A stretch of DNA of 34,775 nucleotides from the NCBI RefSeq assembly GCF_036387535.1, contig NZ_DASVTO010000103.1, forward strand, positions 1 through 34,775, written 5' to 3'. Below the pieces are notes generated by a model. That model saw only the letters and a list, made by a program, of their open reading frames with translations. It was not told the origin of the DNA and searched no databases. Below, piece after piece: positions 1 to 7,524 of the stretch. Each line of letters starts with the position of its first letter. Within the stretch, counting starts at the first letter, position 1. A program made the position numbers and the translations under genes. This DNA is from Sphingomonas_R sp036387535 (GTDB lineage: Bacteria > Pseudomonadota > Alphaproteobacteria > Sphingomonadales > Sphingomonadaceae).

Positions 1-587
1 GCACGGGCGCGGCGCTGCAGGCTGATGATGTCCTGTTCGGGCGGCGCGCCGGCCCGGACGGTGCGCGTGCCATCGCCGACCACATCGGCCAACGCGGTCT
101 TCAGCGCGTCCATCCCCTGCCGCCGGACCGCGACCGTTTCCACCACAGGTACGCCGAGCGCCGCGGACAGCGCCGCGACATCAATGGTCAGCCCGTCGCG
201 CTTCGCCATGTCGACCATGTTCAGCGCCACCACCACCGGCAGACCGAGCGCGATCAGCTGGAGTGCGAAGCGCAGATGATTGTCGAGATTGGTCGCGTCC
301 AGCACGACCACCAGCGCCGACGGCAGTCGCTCGCCTTCCTGGCGACCGACCACGACGTCGCGCGTCACCTGTTCATCGGGGCTGGCGGGATCCAGGCTGT
401 AGGTGCCGGGCAGGTCGACCAGTTCCACCGGACGGCCATCGGGCAACGCCATCCGCCCCGATTTCCGTTCCACGGTGACGCCGGGATAGTTGCCGACCTT
501 CTGCCGCGCACCGGTCAGCGCGTTGAACAGCGCGCTCTTGCCGGCATTCGGATTTCCGACGAGCGCGACCAGCGGTGCCGGGTTCAC
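1..587 (-). CDS. feoB: Ferrous iron transporter FeoB, N-terminal G domain (partial)
   Basis: FeoB is the inner-membrane Fe(II) importer with an N-terminal GTPase domain. Only about 195 N-terminal residues are in the window; the rest, including all membrane helices, lies past position 1. Reading the reverse strand from 587 gives the G1 loop GNPNAGKS, a switch region NYPGVTVE, the G3 motif DLPGTYSL and the G4 motif NMVD, in the right order and spacing for the family. The start is a GTG at 587-585 that overlaps the feoA stop in the string GTGA; no in-frame ATG lies nearby, so translational coupling to feoA is likely. It belongs to the feoAB operon under the Fur-like site at 857-875. Identity is secure; only completeness is unknown. 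Confidence 0.95.
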   Translation of the reverse strand, partial: MNPAPLVALVGNPNAGKSALFNALTGARQKVGNYPGVTVERKSGRMALPDGRPVELVDLPGTYSLDPASPDEQVTRDVVVGRQEGERLPSALVVVLDATNLDNHLRFALQLIALGLPVVVALNMVDMAKRDGLTIDVAALSAALGVPVVETVAVRRQGMDALKTALADVVGDGTRTVRAGAPPEQDIISLQRRAR

Positions 588-844
588 TCCGCCGCCATGG
601 GGTACGGATCGACCGACACCGCCGCGGCGGTCGCCCGGCGCAAGGCGATCGTCATCCGGCCGACCCGGCATGCGATCGGATCCATGCCCACCGGCCCGCG
701 GTGCAGCGTCTCGACCCGCACACCTTCGTCGAAGCCCAGTTCGCGCATCCGCCGTGCCTCGCTGGCCTTCAGCGCGGACCAGTCGATCACCCGGATCGTC
801 GCGGCTTCATGGGGAGGCAAATCGTTCAGGCGCATGGCGTCCAT
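584..844 (-). CDS. feoA: Ferrous iron transport accessory protein FeoA
   Basis: An 86-residue SH3-like FeoA protein, the small cytoplasmic partner of FeoB. The sequence has the usual early pattern: a polar N terminus, the segment MRELGFDEGVRVETL with the typical glycine turn, and GPVGMDPIACRVG leading to a final beta strand with ALRR. The length is normal for the family (75-90). The first ATG at 844 is taken as the start; a second ATG three codons on (835) is equally possible because neither has a strong ribosome site. The gene overlaps feoB by 4 bases and lies directly behind a Fur-box match, so iron-repressed expression is expected by inference. Confidence 0.93.
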   Translation of the reverse strand: MDAMRLNDLPPHEAATIRVIDWSALKASEARRMRELGFDEGVRVETLHRGPVGMDPIACRVGRMTIALRRATAAAVSVDPYPMAAE

Positions 845-856
845 TCACATTTTCTT

Positions 857-875
857 GCGAACGATTATCATTACT
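857..875 (-). promoter_or_regulatory. Fur-box-like operator upstream of feoAB
   Basis: The 19-mer GCGAACGATTATCATTACT (plus strand) matches the classical palindromic Fur box GATAATGATTATCATTATC at 14 of 19 positions, including an unbroken run of 11. It ends 13 bases before the feoA start, a position expected for an iron-dependent repressor site. The matches are read directly; binding by Fur (or by another Fur-family member such as Irr or Mur, which are common in alphaproteobacteria) is inferred. Confidence 0.75.
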
Positions 876-910
876 CACAAGGAAATGCCAGCCCCATCGT
901 CGGGCGGTCG

Positions 911-1609
911 TCAGGATGCCGGATACCGCAACCGCCCCAGGAACCGGACCGGGCTGAACATGCGATCGGTGTCGGGCTTCAGCTGCGCCTTGACCCGTTC
1001 GAACCGCATCACGCCCGCGATCCGGCGATCCAGGAAGGCGCGCGTGTCGCCAAAGTCCTCGCTCGCGTCATCGACGAACACCAGGATCGTCGTGGCATAG
1101 ACCCCCGCCAGGGTCAGCCGCTTGGTATAATGCGACAGGTCGACCGCGGTATCCCCCGCCAGCCGCCACATCGCATCCGCCGCGCGCCAGCCGAGTCGGG
1201 CCGCACGAAGCGCATTTTGCGGCATCGCCAGGATCGCCAGCGCCCGCCGCAACGCCTCCCGGTGCATCTCCATCGCGTCGAGCCGCGCGGACACCAGCCG
1301 CGTGATCCGGTCTCGAATCTTGCGCGCCGCCAGCATCGGCGCCGGTGCGCGTACCGCCATGTCGGCATCGATCGCCGCGAACCAGGCATCGATCATGCCG
1401 ATCGCGCCGTCGGGGAATGCCAACGCCGCACGGTCGGCGGGAACACCCAGTTCCTGCGCCGCCTGCGCCAGTGCCTCCGCGCCCCAGCCATCGAACGCGG
1501 CATGGAACGGCAGGATCGGCGCCAGCGCGACACGCAGTTCGTCCAGCGTCATCGCATCGGGGGAAAGGGCGTCGGGCGCGTCCGCCGGATTCAGGGTGCT
1601 GTCGGTCAT
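911..1609 (-). CDS. COQ9 family ubiquinone biosynthesis protein
   Basis: A 232-residue COQ9-family protein. COQ9 proteins are lipid-binding, TetR-like helical proteins that assist the Coq7 hydroxylation step of ubiquinone synthesis. Recognisable parts are the N-terminal DELRVALAPILPFHAAFDGWG stretch, a central AARKIRDRITRLV helix, the WRLAGDTAVDLSHYTKR segment and the following LAGVYATTILVFVDD, which is the most conserved part of the family. The open frame runs 38 codons further upstream, but that extension is Cys/His/Lys-rich and unlike the family, so the ATG at 1609 (MTDSTLNP) is preferred. It is divergent from the reductase gene at 1768 and forms its own unit. Confidence 0.88.
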   Translation of the reverse strand: MTDSTLNPADAPDALSPDAMTLDELRVALAPILPFHAAFDGWGAEALAQAAQELGVPADRAALAFPDGAIGMIDAWFAAIDADMAVRAPAPMLAARKIRDRITRLVSARLDAMEMHREALRRALAILAMPQNALRAARLGWRAADAMWRLAGDTAVDLSHYTKRLTLAGVYATTILVFVDDASEDFGDTRAFLDRRIAGVMRFERVKAQLKPDTDRMFSPVRFLGRLRYPAS

Positions 1610-1642
1610 CACCCGATCATAGGACGAAGCCCGTGCAACACC

Positions 1643-1672
1643 AAGCCGGCGATGATGCCGGCCAGCCGGCTT
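1643..1672. repeat. Inverted repeat in the COQ9/reductase divergent intergenic region
   Basis: Arms AAGCCGGC (1643-1650) and GCCGGCTT (1665-1672) are perfect complements around a 14-base spacer. It lies between two divergent genes, so an operator or a mRNA leader hairpin is possible. It is short and made of a common GC motif, so it could be chance. Confidence 0.3.
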
Positions 1673-1767
1673 CTTTGTACGGCAAAAGCTTTTCTGCGGT
1701 GCGGCGTGGTGCGGGGCGGTCACCGGCTTCCTATCTGCCGTCCAACGTCATCATCGAAGGATAGCCC

Positions 1768-2856
1768 ATGCCGAACCTGTTCGATCCGATCCAGATCGGC
1801 GACATCGCCGCGCCCAATCGCGTGCTGATGGCGCCGCTCACCCGCGGACGCGCCACGCGCACGCACGTCCCGACCGCATTGATGATCGACTATTACCGCC
1901 AGCGCGCCAGCGCCGGGCTGATCATCAGCGAAGCGACGGGGATCAGCCAGGAAGGGCTTGGCTGGCCCTATGCCCCCGGCCTGTGGTCGCAGGAGCAGGT
2001 CGAGGCATGGAAGCCCGTCACCGCCGCCGTCCACGCCGCCGGTGGCCGGATCGTGGCGCAGCTTTGGCACATGGGGCGTCAGGTCCATAGTTCGGTGATC
2101 GGGACGCAGCCGGTCTCGTCGTCGGCCACCGCGACCGCCGGCCAGGCGCATACCTACGACGGCAAGCAGGATTTCGAAACCGCCCGCCCGCTCGAACTCA
2201 GCGAGATCCCGCGGTTGCTGGACGATTATGCGACCGCCACCCGGAACGCGCGCGACGCTGGCTTTGACGGGGTCCAGATCCATGCTGCCAATGGCTATCT
2301 GATCGACCAGTTCCTGCGCGACAACGCCAACTTCCGGACCGATCGCTATGGCGGCAGCATCGAAAACCGCATCCGCCTGCTGCGGGAAGTGACCGAGCGC
2401 GTGATCGCGGTCGCCGGCGCCGGCCGCACCAGCGTGCGCCTGTCCCCCAATGGCGATTCGCAGGGCGTCGACGACAGCAATCCGCAGCCGCTGTTCACCG
2501 CCGCGGCCGCCATGCTGTCCGACCTCGGCATCGGCTTTCTGGAATTGCGCGAACCCGGCCCCGACGGCACCTTCGGCAAGACCGACGTTTCACGACTGTC
2601 GCCGGACATCCGCAAGGTCTTCACCGGCACGCTGGTGCTGAATTCCGACTATGACGATCGCGAAAAGGCTCAGGCTGCGCTCGATTCCGGGGTTGCCGAC
2701 GCCATCGCGTTCGGCCGGACCTTCCTCGCCAACCCCGATCTTCCCGAACGGCTGCGCATGGGCGCACCGCTCAACCGGGACAATCCCCGGACGTGGTACA
2801 GCCAGGGGCCGGAGGGGTATGTCGACTATCCGGCGCTGGAGTCCGCCGACGCCTGA
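1768..2856 (+). CDS. Old yellow enzyme family alkene reductase (NADH:flavin oxidoreductase)
   Basis: A 362-residue FMN-dependent ene-reductase of the OYE/NemA class, reducing activated C=C bonds or nitro compounds with NAD(P)H in the cytoplasm. The TIM barrel begins with LFDPIQIGDIAAPNRV and MAPLTRGRAT. The substrate-binding His/Asn pair is seen in HAANGYLIDQFL, followed by the signature NFRTDRYGGSIENR. FMN-phosphate contacts are near the end in AFGRTFLANPDLPERL. The C terminus, RTWYSQGPEGYVDYP, is standard for NemA-type enzymes. Length and start (ATG 1768) fit the family. The physiological substrate cannot be told from sequence; neighbours give no pathway clue. Confidence 0.93.
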   Translation: MPNLFDPIQIGDIAAPNRVLMAPLTRGRATRTHVPTALMIDYYRQRASAGLIISEATGISQEGLGWPYAPGLWSQEQVEAWKPVTAAVHAAGGRIVAQLWHMGRQVHSSVIGTQPVSSSATATAGQAHTYDGKQDFETARPLELSEIPRLLDDYATATRNARDAGFDGVQIHAANGYLIDQFLRDNANFRTDRYGGSIENRIRLLREVTERVIAVAGAGRTSVRLSPNGDSQGVDDSNPQPLFTAAAAMLSDLGIGFLELREPGPDGTFGKTDVSRLSPDIRKVFTGTLVLNSDYDDREKAQAALDSGVADAIAFGRTFLANPDLPERLRMGAPLNRDNPRTWYSQGPEGYVDYPALESADA

Positions 2857-2862
2857 CCGACA

Positions 2863-2900
2863 AGGCCGGCTCGTTTCCACCAGGAAAAGCGCGCCGGCCT
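2863..2900. terminator. Possible bidirectional terminator hairpin between convergent genes
   Basis: AGGCCGGC (2863-2870) pairs with GCCGGCCT (2893-2900) across a 22-base loop, in the gap between the 3' ends of the reductase and purK. A short T-rich tract (ATTTTGG) follows on the plus strand. Location favours a terminator; the long loop weakens the case. Confidence 0.35.
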
Positions 2901-2927
2901 CAAGATTTTGGCAACCGGGGGCGAGCC

Positions 2928-3995
2928 TTATTCCAGCAGGCGCGTGACATGGCCCATCTTCCGCCCCGGCCGGGCTTCCGCCTTGCCGTACAGGTGGAGG
3001 TGGGCCGCAGGGTCGGACAGGATATCGAGCCAGGCATGCGCCTGGTCGCCGATCAGATTCTGCATTTCGACACGGGGATACAGGGTGTCGGTTCCGCCCA
3101 GCGGCAGGCCGCACACCGCCCGGATATGGTTCTCGAACTGCGATGTCCGCGCGCCCTCGATCGTCCAGTGGCCGCTATTGTGCACCCGCGGGGCCATTTC
3201 GTTGAAGACCGGTCCGTCCGGCGCGGCGAAGAATTCACAGGCCAGCGTCCCGACATAATCGAGCGCGGTGGCGATGCGCGTGGCGATCGCGGTCGCCTCC
3301 GCCGCCTGTACCGCGACGATGCCGGTGGCGGGCACGGTCGATTTCGCCAGGATTCCGTCGACATGGACATTGTCGGGCGTATCCCAGGTCACGACGCCGC
3401 CATCGATCCCGCGACACAGCAGCACCGAAAATTCCCGGTCGAACGCGACATGCCCTTCCAGGACGGCGGGACGCTCGCCGATCGCATCCCAGGCGGCATC
3501 CGCATCGGCGGGCACGGCGATCCGCCCCTGCCCCTTGCCGTCATAGCCGAAACGACGTGTCTTCAGGATCGCGGGTGTCCCGACCTGCGCGATCGCGGTG
3601 GTCAGCATCGCGCGATCGTCGACCGGGGCCCACGGCGCGACCCGGACGCCAAGACCCGCGACGAACGTCTTTTCCGCCAGCCGGTCCTGCGCGACCGCAA
3701 TCGCATGCGGACTGGGGTGAAGCGGAACATGCTGCTCCAACGTCTCCAGCGTCGCGACCGGGATGTTCTCGAACTCATAGGTCGCGACATCGACGCCCTC
3801 GGCAAAAATCCGCAGCGCATCGGCATCGTCATAGGCGGCGCGGGTGAACGCCGCGGCGACCTCCGCCGCCGGGGAATAGGCGTCGGGCGCGAAGATGTGG
3901 ACACGGTAGCCCAACCGCGACGCCGCGACGGCCAGCATCCGGCCAAGCTGGCCGCCGCCGACGATACCGATGGTGGAGGCCGGCGGCAGGATCAT
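2928..3995 (-). CDS. purK: N5-carboxyaminoimidazole ribonucleotide synthase PurK
   Basis: A 355-residue ATP-grasp enzyme that makes N5-CAIR from AIR, ATP and bicarbonate in purine synthesis. It opens with the nucleotide-fold loop GIVGGGQLGRMLA, has the ATP-grasp segment ILKTRRFGYDGKGQ, and the family signature EMAPRVHNSGHWTIEGA near the active site. The ATG at 3995 overlaps the purE stop (ATGA), so it is translationally coupled to purE; an upstream extension of 14 codons lies inside purE and is rejected. Product is passed to PurE. No sign of damage. Confidence 0.95.
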   Translation of the reverse strand: MILPPASTIGIVGGGQLGRMLAVAASRLGYRVHIFAPDAYSPAAEVAAAFTRAAYDDADALRIFAEGVDVATYEFENIPVATLETLEQHVPLHPSPHAIAVAQDRLAEKTFVAGLGVRVAPWAPVDDRAMLTTAIAQVGTPAILKTRRFGYDGKGQGRIAVPADADAAWDAIGERPAVLEGHVAFDREFSVLLCRGIDGGVVTWDTPDNVHVDGILAKSTVPATGIVAVQAAEATAIATRIATALDYVGTLACEFFAAPDGPVFNEMAPRVHNSGHWTIEGARTSQFENHIRAVCGLPLGGTDTLYPRVEMQNLIGDQAHAWLDILSDPAAHLHLYGKAEARPGRKMGHVTRLLE

Positions 3996-4489
3996 TCCGG
4001 CGTCTCGTCGACTGCATCGGTCTGCGCCTGCCGCCATGCATCCAGCCGGTCCGCCAGCGCCGCGTCGGTGGTGGCCAGCATCGCGGCGGCCAGCAACGCG
4101 GCATTCACTGCGCCCGCCTTGCCGATCGCCAGCGTACCGACCGGGATGCCGGCCGGCATCTGGACGATCGACAACAGGCTGTCCATGCCGCTCAACGCCT
4201 TGGATTCCACCGGCACGCCCAGCACCGGCAACCGCGTCATCGCCGCCGCCATGCCCGGCAGATGCGCCGCGCCGCCCGCGCCCGCGATCACCACCCGCAA
4301 CCCGCGCGCCGCGGCGGTGGTGGCATAGTCGTAGAGCCGCTGCGGCGTGCGGTGCGCGGAAACGACCCTCACCTCATGCGACACATTGAGCGCGAGAAGC
4401 GTCTCGGCGGCGTGGCGCATCGTGTCCCAGTCGGAGCGGCTGCCCATGATGATGCCGATGGGGGGGGTAGGTACGGACGAATCGGTCAT
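3992..4489 (-). CDS. purE: N5-carboxyaminoimidazole ribonucleotide mutase PurE
   Basis: A 165-residue class I PurE, converting N5-CAIR to CAIR. Motifs are GIIMGSRSDWDTM near the N terminus, VVSAHRTPQRLYDY with the catalytic-pocket His, and GAGGAAHLPGMAAA, all in family order. Length is normal (about 160-170). It is the first gene of a purE-purK pair joined by a 4-base overlap. The upstream side is the large inverted repeat at 4504-4573, and gpmA lies beyond it on the same strand, so purE may have its own promoter or depend on read-through. Confidence 0.96.
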   Translation of the reverse strand: MTDSSVPTPPIGIIMGSRSDWDTMRHAAETLLALNVSHEVRVVSAHRTPQRLYDYATTAAARGLRVVIAGAGGAAHLPGMAAAMTRLPVLGVPVESKALSGMDSLLSIVQMPAGIPVGTLAIGKAGAVNAALLAAAMLATTDAALADRLDAWRQAQTDAVDETPE

Positions 4490-4503
4490 TCAATTGGCCT
4501 TTT

Positions 4504-4573
4504 CCGTATCCCCGCGCAGGCGGGGATCCAGTTCGGAGCTTGGAACTGGATCCCCGCCTGCGCTGGGATACGG
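4504..4573. repeat. Large REP-like inverted repeat between gpmA and purE
   Basis: Left arm 4504-4534 and right arm 4543-4573 are 31 bases each and complementary at 30 of 31 positions, around an 8-base spacer. Each arm is itself a hairpin (CCCCGC..GCGGGG). This nested build is typical of paired REP elements in bacterial chromosomes. In RNA it would fold into a very stable stem and could stop transcription or shield the 3' end of gpmA mRNA. The repeat is seen; the function is inferred. Confidence 0.85.
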
Positions 4574-4591
4574 TTCGGTTGTGGACGCCTG

Positions 4592-5287
4592 CTATCCAGC
4601 CGCACGCTCATGCAGATAATAATGTTCGACTTCGTTCAACGCGTCATCTAGCTGATAGACGATCGGCTTGCCGGTCGGGATCTCCAGCGACGCGATGTCG
4701 GCATCGGAAATACCCGACAGATGCTTCACCAGCGCTCGCAGCGAATTGCCATGGGCAGAGATCACGACCCGCTTGCCGGCCCGCAGCTCCGGCGCGATCC
4801 GCGCCTCCCAATAAGGCAGCACGCGGGCGATCGTGTCCTTCAGGCTCTCGGTATTCGGGACCGCGATGCCGGCATAGCGCCGATCGCCGCTCAGGTCATA
4901 GGCGCTTTCCGCCTCCGACACCGGCGGCGGGATATCGAAGGAGCGGCGCCAGACATGGACCTGTTCCTCGCCGTGCAGCGCCGCGGTCTCGGCCTTGTTG
5001 AGCCCGGTCAGCCCCCCATAATGGCGCTCGTTCAACCGCCAGTCCTTTTCGACCGGCAACCACAGCCGGCCCATCGCCTCCAGCGCGATGTTGAGCGTCT
5101 TGATGGCGCGGGTCTGCACACTGGTGAATGCGAGGTCGAAATCCAGCCCCGCCGCCGCCATCGCCGCACCGGCTTCCTGCGCTTCCTGCACGCCCAGTTC
5201 CGTCAGGTTCACGTCCCACCACCCGGTGAAGCGGTTTTCCAGGTTCCAGGCGGACTGGCCGTGGCGGATCAGGACGAGTGTCGGCAT
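4592..5287 (-). CDS. gpmA: 2,3-bisphosphoglycerate-dependent phosphoglycerate mutase
   Basis: A 231-residue glycolytic dPGM interconverting 3- and 2-phosphoglycerate. The phosphohistidine motif is LIRHGQSAWN at residues 6-15, followed by FTGWWDVNLTELG. The substrate segment LNERHYGGLTGLNK and the second catalytic His in VISAHGNSLRALVKHL are intact. The C terminus ends soon after the EHYYL segment, as is common in alphaproteobacterial forms. It is the distal same-strand neighbour of purE, separated by the large inverted repeat. It lies 12 bases after the end of the M14 peptidase gene and could be co-transcribed with it. Confidence 0.96.
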   Translation of the reverse strand: MPTLVLIRHGQSAWNLENRFTGWWDVNLTELGVQEAQEAGAAMAAAGLDFDLAFTSVQTRAIKTLNIALEAMGRLWLPVEKDWRLNERHYGGLTGLNKAETAALHGEEQVHVWRRSFDIPPPVSEAESAYDLSGDRRYAGIAVPNTESLKDTIARVLPYWEARIAPELRAGKRVVISAHGNSLRALVKHLSGISDADIASLEIPTGKPIVYQLDDALNEVEHYYLHERAAG

Positions 5288-5299
5288 GCAGGAACTCCG

Positions 5300-6448
5300 T
5301 CAGCGCGTGGTTCCGCCGCGCGGCGCGGCGGGTAGGACGTCGATCATTTCCCATAGGGCCGCAAGGCAATCCTCCGCCAGCCGCATCGACCGACCGGGCG
5401 ACCAGCCATAATCCGGGTCCGGCAGGTCGTCATTGTCCTTGAACGGCATTTCCAGCGTCATCGCGACGCAGCCGAAGCGTTCGGCGAGCTGGTTGGTGGA
5501 CATCGACAGGTTGGCGCGGCCCGGGCCCGTGATCGGATAGCCGTGCTGCACCTGGAAATCGGGCGTGCGGCGGGCCAGCGTCTCGCGGTAGCGGGTGTAG
5601 AGCGCACCCTGCGCCTCGGTCCAGGCCGGAATCCCCTCGAACCCGGCGATGAAGACATAGGGGATGGCTTCGTCGCCGTGGACGTCCATCGCGAAATCCA
5701 CGCCGGTCGCGTCCATGGCATCGCGCACGCACAGCACTTCCGGGCTGCGTTCCGGCGACGGCGCATGCCATTCGCGGTTCAGGTTGGTGCCGACCGCGTT
5801 GGTGCGCAGATGACCGCGGGAGGACCCGTCCGGGTTCATGTTCGGCACGACGTGAAAGGTACAACGCTGGCGCAGCGCCCGCGCGATCGGCGCATGCGGG
5901 TCGGTCAGCATGTCCAGCGCGCCTTCCATCCACCACTCGGCCATCGTCTCGCCGGGATGCTGACGGCCATAGAGCCAGACCTGCAGCAGCCCGTCGCCCA
6001 GTTCGACGCAATCGATCGTCTGCCCGTCGAGCGAATAGCCCAGCACGCGCGCCGTGACGCCCGGCGTCATCGCGGTCCGCGCGATCAGGTCATGATGCCG
6101 TTCCATGGCATAGGGCGCGAAATAGGCGAACCACGCGCCGTCGCTGGCGGGCGTGTAGCGAATTTCAAGCACGTCGTCGGTATAGGTCGTCGGCGCCTGT
6201 CGCCAGTCGATCCGGTCTTCCGAAACGCGTGCGGCGTAGTTCGGCCAGCCGCCGGGATAGGCTGACCCCCTGGTGTTCAGGATGCGCAGCGTCACCGCGC
6301 GCCCGGCGGCGCCGGACAGGCGAAAGTGAAACCACTGGTAAAAGTCCGAATCGCGGTCGGCGACGATCTCCAGGTCGAAGACGTCGCCGCGCTGGTCGAG
6401 GACACGGATGTTGCCGCTGTCGAAGCGGGCATGGATCATGGCTGTCAT
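5300..6448 (-). CDS. M14-family metallocarboxypeptidase (cytosolic carboxypeptidase type)
   Basis: A 382-residue zinc carboxypeptidase resembling bacterial relatives of the cytosolic carboxypeptidase/AGBL group. An N-terminal beta-sandwich of about 120 residues (with FYQWFHFRL and a Tyr/Trp-rich SDGAWFAYFAPY) precedes the peptidase domain. Zinc ligands are HPGE in GRQHPGETMAEWW and the later His in MDVHGDE; the catalytic Glu fits the LEMPFKDN segment near the C terminus. NMNPDGSSRGHLRTN is also typical. The start is ATG 6448, overlapping the lipoprotein stop as ATGA; the open frame extends far upstream antisense-like over that gene, and this is rejected. No signal peptide, so cytoplasmic. Substrate unknown. 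Confidence 0.88.
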   Translation of the reverse strand: MTAMIHARFDSGNIRVLDQRGDVFDLEIVADRDSDFYQWFHFRLSGAAGRAVTLRILNTRGSAYPGGWPNYAARVSEDRIDWRQAPTTYTDDVLEIRYTPASDGAWFAYFAPYAMERHHDLIARTAMTPGVTARVLGYSLDGQTIDCVELGDGLLQVWLYGRQHPGETMAEWWMEGALDMLTDPHAPIARALRQRCTFHVVPNMNPDGSSRGHLRTNAVGTNLNREWHAPSPERSPEVLCVRDAMDATGVDFAMDVHGDEAIPYVFIAGFEGIPAWTEAQGALYTRYRETLARRTPDFQVQHGYPITGPGRANLSMSTNQLAERFGCVAMTLEMPFKDNDDLPDPDYGWSPGRSMRLAEDCLAALWEMIDVLPAAPRGGTTR

Positions 6449-7068
6449 CGGATGGTGATAGTGCGGCCCGATTCGCCGGGAAAGCCCTGGAACAGCGCGG
6501 CGGACAGCGCGCGGGCGGCGGCGGTCGCATCGGCGGCGGGCGCGTCGGACCGTGCGGCCTGCTGCGCGGTGCCTTCCCAGATGGCGGTGCCGTCGGACCG
6601 GCGCTTCAACAAGACCTTCATCTCGGTGATCGTGACATAGCGCGAGCGCGCCTTGCCCACCGGGAAGCTGATGCCCCCGCCCAGCCCGACTCCGCCGCCC
6701 CGCCATCCGCCGGTCCCGCCGCCGGCGCCAAGCCCGATCGAAACCGGCGAGCGTTCCGGGCCGCTTTCCCGCGTGGTGCGGTTCAGATCGACCACCGCGA
6801 CAAGTTCGGAGCGCGCGACGCCGGGCGCGACACGGAAGCCCAGCCGGGTCAGTTCCGCCCCCACCGCACCGGCATAGGATTGGAACTCCAATCCGCCGGC
6901 CATGCGGGGATCGCGCGGTTCGATCGCGATTTCGCCGGGCGCGATCGGCTGGTTCAGGTGAAAGCGGGTCACGCGGGTTTCCGGGCGCGGGCTGGCACAG
7001 GCCGCCAGCGCACCCAGTGCCGCCAGCGCGGTCAGGCGGCCGATCGGCCGGATCATGGTTCGATTCAT
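6445..7068 (-). CDS. DUF4136-type lipoprotein
   Basis: A 207-residue predicted lipoprotein. A charged start and hydrophobic stretch LTALAALGALAAC end in a lipobox with Cys, so it should be lipid-anchored after export. The mature part has the DUF4136 layout: an early RFHLNQPIAPGEIAIEP strand, a conserved YAGAVGAELTRLGFRV helix, a very Gly-rich loop (GLGAGGGTGGW..GLGGG) and a final helix before the C terminus. ATG 7068 is chosen because AGGA lies 8 bases upstream; a GTG at 7083 is a weaker choice. It is coupled by ATGA to the M14 peptidase. Function of the family is not known. Confidence 0.8.
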   Translation of the reverse strand: MNRTMIRPIGRLTALAALGALAACASPRPETRVTRFHLNQPIAPGEIAIEPRDPRMAGGLEFQSYAGAVGAELTRLGFRVAPGVARSELVAVVDLNRTTRESGPERSPVSIGLGAGGGTGGWRGGGVGLGGGISFPVGKARSRYVTITEMKVLLKRRSDGTAIWEGTAQQAARSDAPAADATAAARALSAALFQGFPGESGRTITIR

Positions 7069-7157
7069 CTTGGCGATCCTCACGCGTCGTCACACCCTGT
7101 CCCGTCCTCAGTGGCAGGTGGCGCGGCGTCGTCAAGCGGGACTTTGCTGCCTTTACC

Positions 7158-7186
7158 TTGACTCGTGGCGGAGCGCCGCATAGGGG
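7158..7186 (+). promoter_or_regulatory. Possible promoter of rpmJ
   Basis: TTGACT at 7158-7163 is a near-perfect -35 hexamer. A weak TAGGGG follows 17 bases later at 7181-7186. It lies about 50 bases before the rpmJ start in an otherwise empty divergent region. The -35 is convincing, the -10 is poor. Confidence 0.35.
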
Positions 7187-7234
7187 GGCGCCTCAGTCCG
7201 AGAAACCGATAAGACAGACAAGGCGCGTCCGGCC

Positions 7235-7360
7235 ATGAAGATCCGCAATTCGCTCAAGTCCCTCAAGGGCCGGCATCGCGACAATCGCGTGATCCGTCGC
7301 CGTGGGCGCACATATGTCATCAACAAGACCAACCGCCGGTTCAAGGCGCGCCAGGGCTGA
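7235..7360 (+). CDS. rpmJ: 50S ribosomal protein L36, cysteine-free form
   Basis: A 41-residue, very basic protein: MKIRNSLKSLKGRHRD followed by VIRRRGRTYVINK and ending in RFKARQG. It is the L36 type lacking the CxxC..C..H zinc site, which is the usual alphaproteobacterial form and slightly longer than the 37-38 residue zinc form. Start at ATG 7235; no strong ribosome site is visible. It stands alone, between divergent DUF4136 lipoprotein and pyrD. Too short for simple gene finding but the family pattern is unmistakable. Confidence 0.93.
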   Translation: MKIRNSLKSLKGRHRDNRVIRRRGRTYVINKTNRRFKARQG

Positions 7361-7371
7361 TAGCGCTGACT

Positions 7372-7388
7372 CCGGCCGGATCGGCCGG
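7372..7388 (+). terminator. Hairpin just after rpmJ
   Basis: CCGGCCG (7372-7378) and CGGCCGG (7382-7388) pair perfectly around a GAT loop, 11 bases after the rpmJ stop. No T tract follows, so this would be a weak or factor-assisted terminator, or a 3' stabilising hairpin. Confidence 0.4.
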
Positions 7389-7524
7389 GGTGATCTGAAG
7401 TTGAGTCCGGGGGCACCGACGGGTGCTTTCCGGATTTTCCGTGTGTCGCGCATGAACCGCGACCGAGATCCGCGATTCGCGGCACGCTCTGGCGAGACCC
7501 TGCGCAGCCTGTCATAGCGCTGGC

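Noticed and set aside
6449..7135. Extension of the M14 peptidase frame upstream through the lipoprotein gene
   Set aside because: The extra part is Arg/Gly-rich, out of character, and the ATG at 6448 forms the common ATGA overlap.
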